In this document: piece by piece, positions 33,101 through 44,174 of the stretch
Layout of the letters: every line of letters begins with the position of its first letter
Position numbering within the stretch: the first letter of the stretch is position 1
Assembly: GCA_008729055.1 (NCBI GenBank)
Contig: SDUX01000005.1
Span: 1,868,875 to 1,932,874 of the forward strand
Source: Pyropia haitanensis
Lineage: Eukaryota; Rhodophyta; Bangiophyceae; Bangiales; Bangiaceae
Length of the DNA stretch: 64,000 bases
Direction of reading: 5' to 3'
The notes under the pieces: generated by a model
What the model was told of the DNA's origin: nothing
The model's input: the letters and a program-made list of their open reading frames with translations, nothing else
Databases searched by the model: none
Program-made: the position numbers and the translations under genes

Positions 33101-36100
33101 GGCGGGTGGGTGCCAATCGCCGCCGGCGTTGGCGGCAGACGACTGTCGGAGTCGGGGGAGGGGTGACGCTCGACGCCGGGCGGCTGCTGGCGGCGTTTGC
33201 GGGCTGCAGCTGTTTGGCGGGGCCATGGCATGAGGCGCCTGGTCTTACGGCACGCGGTTGCTGCCGTTCGCGTGGGGGTGATGCTGACCGCCTGCGTTGG
33301 TAGCGGGCAGCCGCTGGCGTTGGCGGGGTGGCGGCATTCACCGTCAGCTCTTGTCGGCGAGCAGCTAGTTGCCTTGACAGCAAGCGGCCGCTGTTTGACG
33401 TTGGGGTGACGTGCGTCGCGTGCGTCAGCGGTGCAGGGTCTGTGGCGTTGGCGGGCGGGTGGGCTTTGCCACTGGCGTTCGCGGCCGGCGGCTGCTAGCG
33501 TTGGCGGGCGCGTGACGCGTGCCGTTGGCTTTGTTGTCGGGCAGCTGCTGGCGTTAGCGCGAGGGTAGCCTTGGCTGCGCGCTTTTTTCGTTGGGCCGCT
33601 GCTGGTACTGGTGGGGGGGTGTCGCTTGCCGCCGTCATTGCGGTTGGGCAGCTGCTGGCGCTATCAGCGGGCGACCTTGTATTGCTGTGGTGGCTCTTTC
33701 TGCCGTCGTTGATGGCGGGCGGCTGCTGGCGATTGTGGGCGGCGAGCGCTCGCAGCAAGCTTTTACCTCGGGCTGCAGATGGCGGTTCCGGCTGCTGACG
33801 ATTGTGGGCGGCGAACGTTCACTTAGTGGAAGTAGCGGCGCCTTCCGTCAGCTTTGGCGGCTGGCAGCTGCTGATGGAGGACAGGGGTGCCGCTTGGCGT
33901 CGCTGCTGGCGCCCGACGGCTGATGTTTGGCAGATGGCCGCCGCCGCTGCTGGCAGCTGGCCACCGCCGCCGGCCGCCACCCCCCGCCGCGGCCGCCTCT
34001 TCTTCGCCGCCGCCGTCAGGTGCTGGGGGTTGTTCCCCCCGTCCCCGGTGTGGCCGCCGTCGGCTACCGGCTGCTGCCGGCGTGTTGACTGCGTGCGGTC
34101 GCTGTCGCTGGCGCGGGTGCGGCACATACCGTCGGCCGTGACGGTAGCCAACTGCTGGCATTGCCAGCGGCCGGCCGCTGTTTGGCATGGGCGTGACGCT
34201 CGCCGCCGGCTTGGCGGCGGACGGCCGCTGGTGCTGGCTGAGGGGTGACGCTTGGCGCCTCTGATGACGGCAAGCGCCCGCTGACGTCGGAGGGGCGGCG
34301 GCGCTTGACCTCGATGCTTGCGCTCGCCGGCTACCGTTTTTGCCTGGTAGGCGGATCTCACCGCCAGCGTCGCTTGCAGGCGGCTTGCCATCGGGCGGCT
34401 TTCGGTGTTGTGAGCGCGCGGCCGCAGGTTGGCGTCTGGGTGACGATGGCTGTTGGCGTTGGCGGTGGGCAGCTGATGGCGATGACGGTGGGCTTGCGGT
34501 GCGCGTCGCTGTTGACGGCGACCGCCCGCTCTCGTTGTCTGGGGGGTGGCGCATGGCGTCGTTGTTGACGGCGAGCGCTTGCTGGCGTTGGCAGGGCGGT
34601 GGCGCTTGCCGCCAGTTTTGGCTGCGGGCCGGTGCTGTTGTTGACTTTGGGCTTGCGCTTGGCGTCGGTTTTGGCGGCGGGCGGTCGTTGCGTGGCGATG
34701 GAATGGCGCTTATGTGCTGTTTTGTGTGCTGGCGGTGCTCTCCGCCGGCGTTGGCGGCGGGCGGCTGCTGGCGTGGGCGGATGAGTGGTGTTTTCAACCA
34801 GCGTTGGCGGCGAGCCGCTGCTGGCATTGGCAGCGGGCGGCTGCTGGCGTTTTCTGTAGGGTCACTCTCGCCGCCGGCATTGGTGGCGGGAGGCTGCTTG
34901 CGTTGGCGGCGGGGTGTTGCTTGCCTCAGGGTTTGCCGTCGGGCGGCTCTCGGTGTTGTGACCGCGCGGCCGCTGGCTGGTGGCGGGCGGCCGGTGGCGC
35001 TGGAGATGGGCTTGCGGTCGGCGTCGCTGTCGTCGGCACCCGCCCGCTGTTGTTGCCTGGGGGCTAGCGCTCGGCGTCGATGTTGACGGCAAGCGCTTGC
35101 TGGCGTTGGCGAGGGGGCGACGCTTGCTGCGGCTCTTGGCTACGGGCGGCTGCTATTGTCAACTTGAGGCTTGCGCTTAGCGTCCGTGTGGGTGGTTGAC
35201 GGGGGCTGCTTGGCGAGGGGGTGGCGCTCTTCGGCCGTGTGGCGTGGGAGTGACGGTCGCCACGGATGTCTGGCTGGCGGCTGCTGGCATTGGCTGGGGG
35301 CTGGCGTTTGCTGCTGGCGTTGCCGGCGAGCGGATATGTGGCTTGGCGAGCGCTGTTTTGGTGTGTGGGCGGTGCTCTGCGCCGGCGTTGGCGGCGTGCG
35401 GCTGCGTGATTGTACGCGGGAGTGGCGCTTGGCGTCGCTGTTGGCGGTCGGCAGCTGCTGGCTACGGCGGTGGGTTGGGTTTCTGTGTCGGCGTTGGCGG
35501 CGAGGATCTGTTGGCGTTGTCATTGCGGCGCCCGCTGTTTGGCGTGTGGCTGCCGCTCGCGACCGGCGTTGGCAGGAGGCCGCTACTGGCTTTTGCAGCA
35601 CGCACCAGCTGGCGTTGCCATGCGCGTGACTACCGCAGCCGATGTTCGCCGCGCGGGGCTGCTGGCGTTGGCAGCAGGCATCTGTCGTTTTGCGTTTGCG
35701 TGACGCTGACGAGCGCCCTTCGTTCGGGCAGTTGCTGGCTTCAACCGCGGAGTAGCGCTTGCCGCCGCTTTTGCCTTTCGGCAGTTGCTAGCGTTGCTAG
35801 CAGGCGCGTCGGTGACTAGCGGGCGGGTGGCCATCGCCTCCGGCGTTGGCAGCAGGCGGTTGCTGGTGTTGGCGGGGGCTAGCGGTCGCCGCCGGGCTGC
35901 TTCTTGCGGCGTCTGCGGGCGGCGGTTGTTTGACGGGGCCACGGCATGCGCTGCCGGGTCTGGCGACAGGCGCTTGCTGGCATGGGTGTGGGAGTGATGC
36001 TCACGGCCGGCGTTGGTGGTGCGTGGTCAGTGGTACTGGCGGGCGGCTGACGCTCGCCGATAGCTGGCGGAGAGCGGCTGCTTGCGTTGGCGGCGGGGCG

Positions 36101-39100
36101 GCTGTTGTGACCACTTTTGCCGTTGGGTAACTGCTGGCGCTGGCAGGGGATGATGCTGACTGCTAGCGTTGGTGGGCGGCGGGCGTCTGCTGGCGGGCGC
36201 TGCGTGATTGCGCTTGGCGTCACTCTTGACGTTGCGGAGCTGCTGGCGCTTGCTGCGCGGTTGTGCTCGGCGTCTTGGCTGGCGGCGGGCGTCTGCACTC
36301 GCCGATTGGGCCATTGCGCCTGGTGTCGCTCATGGCGGCGGGTGGCTGCGGGAGATGGCTGGGGAGCTCAGCTTGGCGTCGGTGTCGACAGCAGGTGTCT
36401 GCCAGCTTGGGCGCGGCGGCGGTGCTCGCTGCCGGTTGTGGCGTCGGTGCGTGGCTGGCGTTGGCGTGGGGATGGCGCTCGCAACTGGCTTTGCTGTCGG
36501 ACGGCGGCTGGTGTTGTCAGGCGGTGGCCGCCGTTTGTCGCAGGGGTGGCGCTTGGTGTCGGCGTCGGAGGTGGGTTGCTTGAGGCCATTGTGTGCGGGT
36601 GCCGCTCGCCGCCGGTGCTGGCGGCGGATGGTTTCTGGTGTTGGCGGGGGGTGCCGCTTGCCGCCTTCTTTGCCATCGGTCGGCTGCCAGCGCTGATGGC
36701 AGCCGCCGGATGCTTTGCGGGCGGGCTACGCTCGCCACAGGCGTCAGCAGCACGCTGCTGCTGGTGGCGACTGGGTAGCGGCGCCTTCCATCAACTTTGG
36801 CGGCTGGCAGCTGATGGCGTCGGCGCGGGGGTGGTGCTTGGCGTCGCTGACGGCGGCTGGCGGTTGCTTTCTGGCGTGTGGGAGGCGCTTGCAGCCGGCG
36901 CTGGCGACGGGCGGCTGCTGGCGTTGGCCGCGAGCTGGCGCTTGAGCTGCCCATTTGCGGTAGGCAGCTGTTGCAGTTGACGTCGGGCGGTTGCCCGTGT
37001 TGTCGTGTGGGTGTCGCCCGCCGCCAACATTGCCGTCGAGCGGCTCTTGGTGTTCGCAGGCGGGCTTCTTGGTTGGGGGGGCAGCGTTTGCCGTCGGCTT
37101 TGGCAGCGCGTAGCTGCTGATGTTGGCGGGTGGCTGGCGGTTGCCGTATGTTTTGACGGCAAGCCGCTGCCGGTGTTGTCTGCCGGCGGCCGCAGATTGG
37201 CGTGGGCGTAACGGTTGCCGCCGGCTTTGTCGGTGGGCGGCTGCTTGCGCTGGCTGCGAGGTGGTGCTGGCCGTCTCCGTCGGCGACGGGCGGCCGTTGG
37301 CACTGGTGGGAGGGTGTCGCATGTCGCCGGCTTTCGGTGCGGGCGGTTGCCAGGGTTGGAGTGGGATTTGCTCTCGCCGCCGGCTCCCGCTGCGGGCGGA
37401 TGCTGGAGATGCCTCAGATGTGGCGCTTGGCGTTGCTGCTGGTGGCCGGCGTCTGCTGGAGTCGGCGGGGCGGTGCCGTTCGCCGCTTGCATCGCTATCG
37501 GCCTGCTGCTGGCGTTTTCAGGAGCTGGCCGCTGTTCGGCGCGGGGTTGCTGCGTTTGCTGTCGATGCGAGCAGCAGGCAGCTTTGGGCGCTGGCGGGGG
37601 GATGCTTGCAGTCGTCGTTGACCACAGGCAGCCTTTGGCGTTGGCAGGGGGGTGGCGCTCGGCGTTTATGGTGGCGCCCGCCGGCTGCTGATTGGAGTAT
37701 GGGCGGCGCTTGCCGCCAGCGTTGGCAGCGGGCGGCTGCTGGCGCTGGCGGAGGTGCTTGCGTTTGGCTGTTGACGGCAGTCTTGGTCGGCGCTCGGCCG
37801 CTGGTGGGCGACCGGGTGACGCTGGCGGCCATCGATGGCGGCGGCCCGCTGGCGGGGTTGGCTGAGGGGCGGCTGTTGATGTCACTGTTGGCGCGTAGCG
37901 GCTGCGGGTTCGTCGATGGGCGGCGTTCGCCGCGGGCGTTGGCAGCAGAAGGTCGTCGTCGCTGGCGGGGAGGTGGCGCTTGGCGTTGCTGTGGATGGCG
38001 GGCGGCTGCCGCCGCCGGCTGGGGGATAGTGCTTTGCGTCGCTGTTGGCGCCCGGCGGCTGCTAGCGTTGGCGGAAAATGGGCACTTTTCCGCTGGCATT
38101 GGCGGCGTGCTGTATCTGGCGCTGGCTGGAGGGTGGCGTTCGCCGCAGGCTTGCCTGTCGGGCGGCTGTTGGTGTTGGCGGCGGGCGGCCGCTGGCGTTG
38201 GCGGCAAGGTGGCGATCGCCGCCGGATTTGCTGTTGGGTGGGTTCTGGCGTTGCCAGCGGCGTTCACTGTTTGGCGGGTGGGCTGCGCTTGCGGCCACGT
38301 TAGCAGCAGGCGGCTGTTGGGCTTGGCAGGGAGGCAGCCCTGCCCCCCGGCGTTGGAGGCGCGTGGCTGCTGACGGTGGCGCTTGCCATCGCTGTTGGCG
38401 TCCGCTGGCTGCTGTTTGGCGGGTTGGCCGCGCTCGCTGCCGGCGTTGGCGGCGGGGGGCTGCTGACAATTGCGCGGGGGTGGCCTCTTCCGCCTGTGTT
38501 GGCGACGAGCGGCTGCTGGCGCTGGTGGTGGCGTGACTGTTGCCACCGGCGTTGGCGGCACGCGGCTGCTTGAGTTGACGTGCTGTGCGGGCTTGGCGTT
38601 GGTGTTCTCGGCGGGTGCCCGCGGTGTGGCGTCAAAGCGGTGCTGTTTTGCGTCGGGCTAGTTGTTGCCGCTGGCATTGGCGGATTGTGGGCGCTTCTCT
38701 GCGGCAGGGTGGCGCTGCTTGCCATGAAGCTGGCGCTCGTCATCGGCTTTGGCGGCGGCTGGCCACTGCTTGGTGTCGGAGAGGCGCTGTTTGGGGTGGA
38801 GGTGGCGGTCGCCGCCAGCCTTGACGACTGGCAGATGCTGGTGTTGGCGTGGACGTGGCCTTCGCCGACGGCTCTGGTGACGGGCGGCTGCGGGCGTTGA
38901 CGGGGGGCGGGTCCTTGCTGCTCGCGTCGGCGGCGGCGGCAGCTGGTGGCGTTGTGAGGGGGTGACTCTTGCCGTTGATGTTGTCGCTCGGCTGCTACCC
39001 GTTGGTGGGTATGCGGCGCTCTCCGCGGGCGGTGGCTGAGGGCGGCTGCTGGCGCTGGGGAAGGGAGTGGCGCTCGGCTCCGGCTTTGGAGGCCGGCTCC

Positions 39101-39310
39101 TGGTGGCGTTGGCAGTGGGCTAGTACTCGCTGCTGGCTCTGCCGTCTGGCAGCTGGTGGCGTTGTCATCAGGCAGCTGCTGCTTGTCGTGAAGTGACGCT
39201 CTCCGCTGGCATTGGCGGCGGATGGCTGCTGGCGTTGCGGGGGACGGTGGCGCTTGCCGTGACTTGAGGACTGCTGGTAGCTGCTGGCGATGGCGGGGAA
39301 GTCGCGCTGG
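30150..39310 (+). repeat. Repeat array B: 9 kb of a ~53-54-bp degenerate satellite
   Basis: The block GCTGCTGGCG recurs through about 9 kb. Where I counted successive copies (near 33.5-33.7 kb) the spacings were 53, 54, 53 and 71 bases. The consensus reads roughly GGCGGGCGGCTGCTGGCG, TTGGCGGGGGGTGGCGCT, then YGCCGCCGGCGTTGGC. Higher-order duplications are visible: about 32.64-33.4 kb matches 35.36-36.06 kb (offset about 2.7 kb), and 33829 matches 36776. The last part matches array A. Stops break every + frame; - frames are longer (up to 364 codons) and Pro/Ala/Arg/Gln-rich. I treat it as non-coding satellite; a decayed coding repeat is possible. Confidence 0.75.
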
Positions 39311-40041
39311 GCGTTGCTGTCGACGGCGGGCAGCTGTGGGCGTTTTCTGCGGAGTGGCTCGCGCCGCCGGAATTGTCAGTGGGCAGCTGCCTGCGCTGGT
39401 GGGGGGGGCTGCGCTGGGCGTCGGCGCCCCGACCGCCGCCGGCGGCGGCGGCGGCGGCGGAGGCAGCAGGGGCAGCTGTGGCGAAGGGCGACGGCGGCGG
39501 CCGGCGCTGCAGTGGCGGGCGATGCGGCGGCGGCCGGCAACGACAGCGGATGCTCCAGCGGCAGCCGGAGCGGCAGCTAGCTGGCACGGGCGGCGGCGAT
39601 GGTGACTGCGGTCGGGGCGGCAGCCCGCCAGCGCCTGACCGGGCAGCAGGCCGACGGCGGTAGCCCTCGAATGGCGGAAAACGACAGGCGGCGGCAGCCC
39701 GCGGGCGGCGGCCGCCCCCAGTCGGCGGCCGGCAGCGACGGCGGCGGCAGCTGCGGCAGCCGGGGCGGCAGCCCTCGACCAGGGCGGCTACCGGCGGCGG
39801 CGGCGGGCAACGGCGGCGGCGGCGGCCGTGGCCGCCCGCCGCGGCAGCCGGGACGGCCGCGGCGGCGGCTGGTGGAAGCCGTGGTGGCGGGGGGCGCAGC
39901 GCGTGGCTGGGGAGCAGGGGGGGCAGCTCAAGGCATGGGCGGCTGGGGTGGCTGCCTTTTGCTGGAGCGGTGGGGGGGGCCGCGCGGGGCCGCCAGGGGC
40001 GGCAGCGCGGTCGGCGCAGGTCGGCGTGCTGGTGACGGGAC

Positions 40042-40067
40042 GGGGGGGGGGGGGGGGGGGGGGGGGG
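40042..40067 (+). repeat. G homopolymer, 26 bases
   Basis: The longest uninterrupted G run in the window. It marks the end of the low-complexity block. The length is likely to vary between molecules and to be mis-called. Confidence 0.9.
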
Positions 40068-40132
40068 CGGTGGCGCAACAGGTGGGGGGGTGGGGGGGGT
40101 AAAGGAGGGGGCGAGACTGGGCAGCAGGAGGT

Positions 40133-40214
40133 GTCGTTGCCAACTAGCTGTGTGGGTGACGAGATGTGAGAGGGTCGTTGCCAAACGGCTGTGTGGTTGG
40201 CAAGAGGTGAAAGG
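40133..40214 (+). repeat. 41-bp tandem duplication, two copies
   Basis: GTCGTTGCCAA is followed by CTGTGTGG at 40133 and again at 40174. The second copy differs by several substitutions. No role is visible. Confidence 0.75.
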
Positions 40215-40809
40215 AGTTGGATGGCTGATGCAAGATGAGAGAGATGCGGTGGGTTGATGACGGGGGAGATGCCAGCGCTGTCGGTTGCCGCTCAGCGTCC
40301 CGGGGAACACTCTGGGGGACACCATCGCGATGCTGCGGTTCACGCCTTGCACGCTGCGCCGCGCCGCGCCGCCGGCACGCCCACAGAGTGCGCGGGCGGC
40401 CACGGGCGGGGCGAATGGACCTCGTCGACCCCCTCGCGCGCGCCATCCCCCTTCTAGGGGCTTGGCGGGGAGGGGCCCCCTTCTTGGCCCTGAGGGACCC
40501 CACGTCGGTGCTGAACACCAGGAACGGCCACTGACCGAGCACCACGCGCGTGTGCACGTCTGCCCTCCCCAACCTCCCCGACCGGCATCACACACCTGCA
40601 AGACAGGCGGGCCTTGACCGCGACAGGCCTGTGCTGCCGGGTTGTGTGGCTGGCTGCACGAGCGGCTCACGTCGACGGGCGCCGCTCGTACAGCCAGTGG
40701 CGGGGTCGCGTCCCATCGTGCGGGGAACCACAACCCTCCCACTAGCGTCTGGGGGCTCACCCATGGAGCAGCCCTCCCCTGCTGCTCAGCCAAACAATTA
40801 GAAATAGAG

Positions 40810-43065
40810 TCAGCAGCGCCCGCCCACCCTCACGCCTAGGCGCAAGGGAGGCTGGCAGTTATACCTTGTGCACCCCCCCCCCAACTTGGCCTTCCACCAT
40901 CGCGCAAACGACAGCACCACGACCGGCACCGCAAACGCCCCCGCCGCCACCCCCGTTCCCACCGCCACCCCGACCACCAGCCCCGGTCGGTAGCCGTTGC
41001 GGGCAAGCACCAGGAACGCCTCCTGCCGCACCACCACCGTGTGCACTATGCCCGTCCACAGGTCTGGCGGCGCGTCGGCGGTGGGCGGCCACAGGGTGGT
41101 CATGGCAACCCTCCTCGCTGTCCCCCGCCACCGCCCCCCCGACACCTCCTGCACCGCCAGGGAGCCAATGCCGAGGAGGCTGGCGCCAAGCAGCGCCACG
41201 AGGATGGTAAGGAAGGCCAGCCGCCGTGACTTCCACTCCGCTGCCGGCACGTGCACAAAGTAGTGGACGAGGGCGAGCACCTCGGGGACCACCACCACCA
41301 CCGCCACGATGATGTCATTGGCGGTGGCGGGCTCGGGGGGCTCATCCACCCCAAACATCGAGCGGTCATAGGTGGACGCCAGCCGCCCCGTCTCGGCGTA
41401 CAGTTCAGAGGTGATGCGCGGGCGCACGCGCGACAACTCGAACGGCGCCGACGCGATGAGGTTGTCCTGCCGCGCCACGTTCAGCAGCAGCACCCGCCTG
41501 CCGAGGCGGGCCGCCAGCTCCCGCTCGGCGGGCGCGTCGGGGCGAACCTCCCGCAGGCCCACCGCCACCAGCGCGGGGGGGGGCGGGGACAGACCGGCGG
41601 GGTCCGTCCCCAGCCCCTCGACGGTGGCGTTGAGCACCGCCCGCGCGTCCGCCACGGACCGGGCCAGCCGAACCCGCCCCTCCACGTTCCAGCTGACGGC
41701 CACCGCCGCGCCGTCGCCAATCAGGTCCTCAAGGGGGATGCCCTCTCCCGCGCCCACCGTGGGCTTGCGGAACGACGCCACGCCGTCACACATGCCGCGG
41801 GCAGAGGCGTAGATGGAGGCCCGCCCCGCGCACAGCACGTACGCGAGGCTGTCGGCCCAGGGGGTGGCGGTGGCGCCACCAGAGCCGGGGGGGAGGGCCC
41901 CCCACACGGGTTCGGGGCCACCATTCTCCGTGACGGCCATCCCCCGCACCGCCCCATCGAGGGACCAGTTGAAATACACCAACTCGCGGTCCCCCCGCAG
42001 GCCCCCATCTAGGCCCTTATTGGCGGGCGAATGCAGGCGAATGACCGCGTCCAGCCCATACTCGGCGGCGCGGGGGCCAAACCAGTCGCTCTGGGCAAGG
42101 GCGCCCCGCCCGAGCGCCAACAGGTCCCGCCGGTACATGGGCACCACCGCTTCCCCTGGGGCGATGCCGCCGCCGCCGCCGCCGCCGTCGCCGCCGCCGT
42201 CCTCCATTCCCGCCCCCCCGGCCGCGGCAAAGGTAACGACCGGCGTGCCCGCGGCGGAGACGTTAAACCCACAGCGGCCGTCGGTGGGGCTCCCCGGCAC
42301 CCCCCCCCCCCCCCCCGCGGCGCGGCACAGGAGGATGGCCGACGAGGCGGTCAGATCCACCGCCGCCGCCGTGGCGCACCCCCAGTCCAGGCACACCCCC
42401 GCGATCGCCCCATGGGCGGCGAGCACCTCGTACTTTCCCGTCTGCCGCGTCAGGCCCGCCACCAGCGTGTTCCGCTGCAGGATCAGCGGCTCGAGCAGCT
42501 GCGCGTCATAGTTGGTGGTCGCCCCCCCTGTGGCCCCCGCGTGGCGTCCGCCATCTATGGGGCACGGGACGCCCGCCACACCCACGTTTGGGAAGGTGCG
42601 GACCTCGGTGGAGATGCGGCCGGCGGCGCCGGGGAGGGCCCGCCCCAGCATCCCCCGGAGGGTGGTGGCCAGGCCAACCCCGTCCTGGTGGTACCGCCCG
42701 GGCATCAGACTGGGGTCTGTATCCGAGGCACACACGCCGCCGCCGCCGTCGGCTGTGCCATTGGTGACAAAGCACTGGAGCGCACACAGGCGGGAGACAC
42801 CGCCGTAGCCCTCCACGTAGGGGGGGGGGAACGGCACGGTGGTGGGGGGGGCGGCGGGCTGCGCCGCCGCCCCCACCGCCACCACCCCCACGGCCACCGC
42901 CGCCGCCGCCGCCACCACCACCGCACGCCGCCGGGCGCGCATCACCCGGCCAGTAACGGCGGGAGCAGCGGCGGCGGCTGCGGTGGCGGCGGAGGCGGGC
43001 TCAGTGTGCCGCCGCGGCCGCTGTGGTCGCCGCCCCGCCCTCCAGGAGGGGACCGCGGCGGCCAT
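40810..43065 (-). CDS. Unrecognised membrane glycoprotein-like protein
   Basis: From the ATG at 43065 the frame encodes about 751 residues; an upstream in-frame start exists but adds only Pro/Arg-rich sequence. Residues 48-68 form a hydrophobic signal-anchor after a basic stretch (RARRR). The next ~500 residues look extracellular: cysteines are scattered through them and there are four N-glycosylation sequons (N102, N268, N366, N479). Three hydrophobic helices follow, at about 583-605, 616-638 and 695-720, the last ending in a basic WWKAKLGG. This suggests a cell-surface or endomembrane protein. I recognise no domain. The C-terminus is uncertain: a good donor (CACAAG|GTATAA, GT at 40864-40863) lies just before the end, and an acceptor CTTGCAG near 40596 exists. 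Gly-rich insertions around residues 287-300 and poly-C runs are the weak points of the frame. Confidence 0.6.
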   Translation of the reverse strand: MAAAVPSWRAGRRPQRPRRHTEPASAATAAAAAAPAVTGRVMRARRRAVVVAAAAAVAVGVVAVGAAAQPAAPPTTVPFPPPYVEGYGGVSRLCALQCFVTNGTADGGGGVCASDTDPSLMPGRYHQDGVGLATTLRGMLGRALPGAAGRISTEVRTFPNVGVAGVPCPIDGGRHAGATGGATTNYDAQLLEPLILQRNTLVAGLTRQTGKYEVLAAHGAIAGVCLDWGCATAAAVDLTASSAILLCRAAGGGGGVPGSPTDGRCGFNVSAAGTPVVTFAAAGGAGMEDGGGDGGGGGGGIAPGEAVVPMYRRDLLALGRGALAQSDWFGPRAAEYGLDAVIRLHSPANKGLDGGLRGDRELVYFNWSLDGAVRGMAVTENGGPEPVWGALPPGSGGATATPWADSLAYVLCAGRASIYASARGMCDGVASFRKPTVGAGEGIPLEDLIGDGAAVAVSWNVEGRVRLARSVADARAVLNATVEGLGTDPAGLSPPPPALVAVGLREVRPDAPAERELAARLGRRVLLLNVARQDNLIASAPFELSRVRPRITSELYAETGRLASTYDRSMFGVDEPPEPATANDIIVAVVVVVPEVLALVHYFVHVPAAEWKSRRLAFLTILVALLGASLLGIGSLAVQEVSGGRWRGTARRVAMTTLWPPTADAPPDLWTGIVHTVVVRQEAFLVLARNGYRPGLVVGVAVGTGVAAGAFAVPVVVLSFARWWKAKLGGGCTRYNCQPPLRLGVRVGGRC

Positions 43066-43069
43066 GGCG

Positions 43070-44170
43070 GCCGCACCCCCGCCGGCCGGCCGACAGCGGG
43101 GGCAGGATACGGGCGGCGCGGGCGCCGACGCCCGTCCGTCGCAGTGGGTCAGAGGGGGGGGGAGAGGGAGCGGAGGGGGGAGAGTGCCGGCGGGACGCGC
43201 TCGATGATGGGATTGGGGGAAACGAGAGCGAGGTCGGTGCGGAGGGGGCACACCTCAAGGTGTATCTCATACTATAAGGCGTGTGATAAAACGGCCGTGT
43301 ACGTCGAACGGGTTCTTCGATAGCTCTCAAACTTCGCAAATGCCTTCAGCAGCACTCTCCCGTACTTCCTACCAAAAAAAAAACCGAGCGAGAACGCTGC
43401 GGCGCTCGCTGTGCGGAGACATACAGAAGACAGGGGAAGCGTACTGCCGGTTTCCCTCAAAACCGTGGGCGACAAAATCGATTCACACAATCATTTCTGG
43501 AAAACTACTGTATGACCTCTCACGCTTCCTTGCAACACATCGACGAAACAGCGGGCTACATTGTACAGGATCTGAAGCGTCGCTCGCTCCGTGTTCGGTG
43601 GTTGACCAGATGCGCCACCAGATGTGGTGGCCATTTGGCCACCTCGTCAATCTGGCACGCCCCTCGCCCCCTTCCGCCACCCATCGTGCCGCCCCACTAC
43701 CCGCCTCGACCCAGGCCCCCCCCCCCCTCGCTTTTCCCACCGCGACCCGCACACCCCTAGCCAGTCTGGTTCTAATGTTGACCATTCTCGGGGGGTTTAG
43801 CGGTACCCGTTGTCGCCGAGAGACACAACAGACATGAAAAAAAGCACGCATCGAGTGTGTTTTTTCTGGGGAAAGACGTGTCTCTCGCTATGTATCTCTT
43901 CTGTAGACAATATAAAGAGTCATAGGTCGGTGACTATAATGTCGACCAATCGGATTTCCTGTTTTTTGCACCTGGAACCGGTCTTGACGTGCCACTGGGG
44001 CGTACCTATGTCGTCTCCCAATGTGTTTCCCAATGAGTGTCTTATCGGCCATGCCTCTTCTCTCTCCCCTTTCCCTGCTCCCACCCCTCAACCGCGACTC
44101 GACGCCACAGCCCGTACACCCTCAAGGGCAACAGGCCGCACGCGCCGTAGCTCCGGGCGACCCTCCAAAA
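43070..44170. other. Intergenic stretch at the composition boundary
   Basis: Base composition drops to a more balanced level from about 43.2 kb. It includes sequence upstream of the membrane-protein gene (an AT-rich patch near 43262-43290), a perfect short palindrome GGTGGCCATTTGGCCACC near 43627, and an AT-rich patch with TATAAAGAG near 43912. No coding frame is convincing. One arm of an inverted repeat pair lies at 43763-43783. Confidence 0.5.
43763..43783 (+). repeat. Left arm of a 21-bp inverted pair
   Basis: This segment is the reverse complement of 48619-48639 with one mismatch, and the match extends a few bases further (24 of 26). The two arms bracket a transposase fragment and the whole 3.8-kb pogo-like element. 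They may be remnants of an older transposon into which the younger one inserted. Confidence 0.55.
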
Positions 44171-44174
44171 AGCG

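Larger units (their letters stand above)
39310..40790. other. GC-rich spacer with G run and small duplication
   Basis: GGCGGC-rich low complexity from 39.4 to 40.0 kb, then a 26-base G run and a 41-bp tandem duplication. Between about 40.26 and 40.79 kb the - strand has better-looking short frames, for example VHTRVVLGQWPFLVFSTDVG near 40.5 kb. They could be a downstream exon of the membrane-protein gene at 40810-43065, but the only good splice pair I found does not enter that frame. Confidence 0.4.

Noticed and set aside
30150..39310. Possible CRISPR array (regular repeats over kilobases)
   Set aside because: Units vary in sequence and length, there are no unique spacers between conserved repeats, no cas genes, and the context is eukaryotic.
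40596..40864. Candidate intron extending the membrane-protein gene
   Set aside because: Donor and acceptor look good, but the joined frame gives Gly/Arg filler rather than the better-looking frame downstream.
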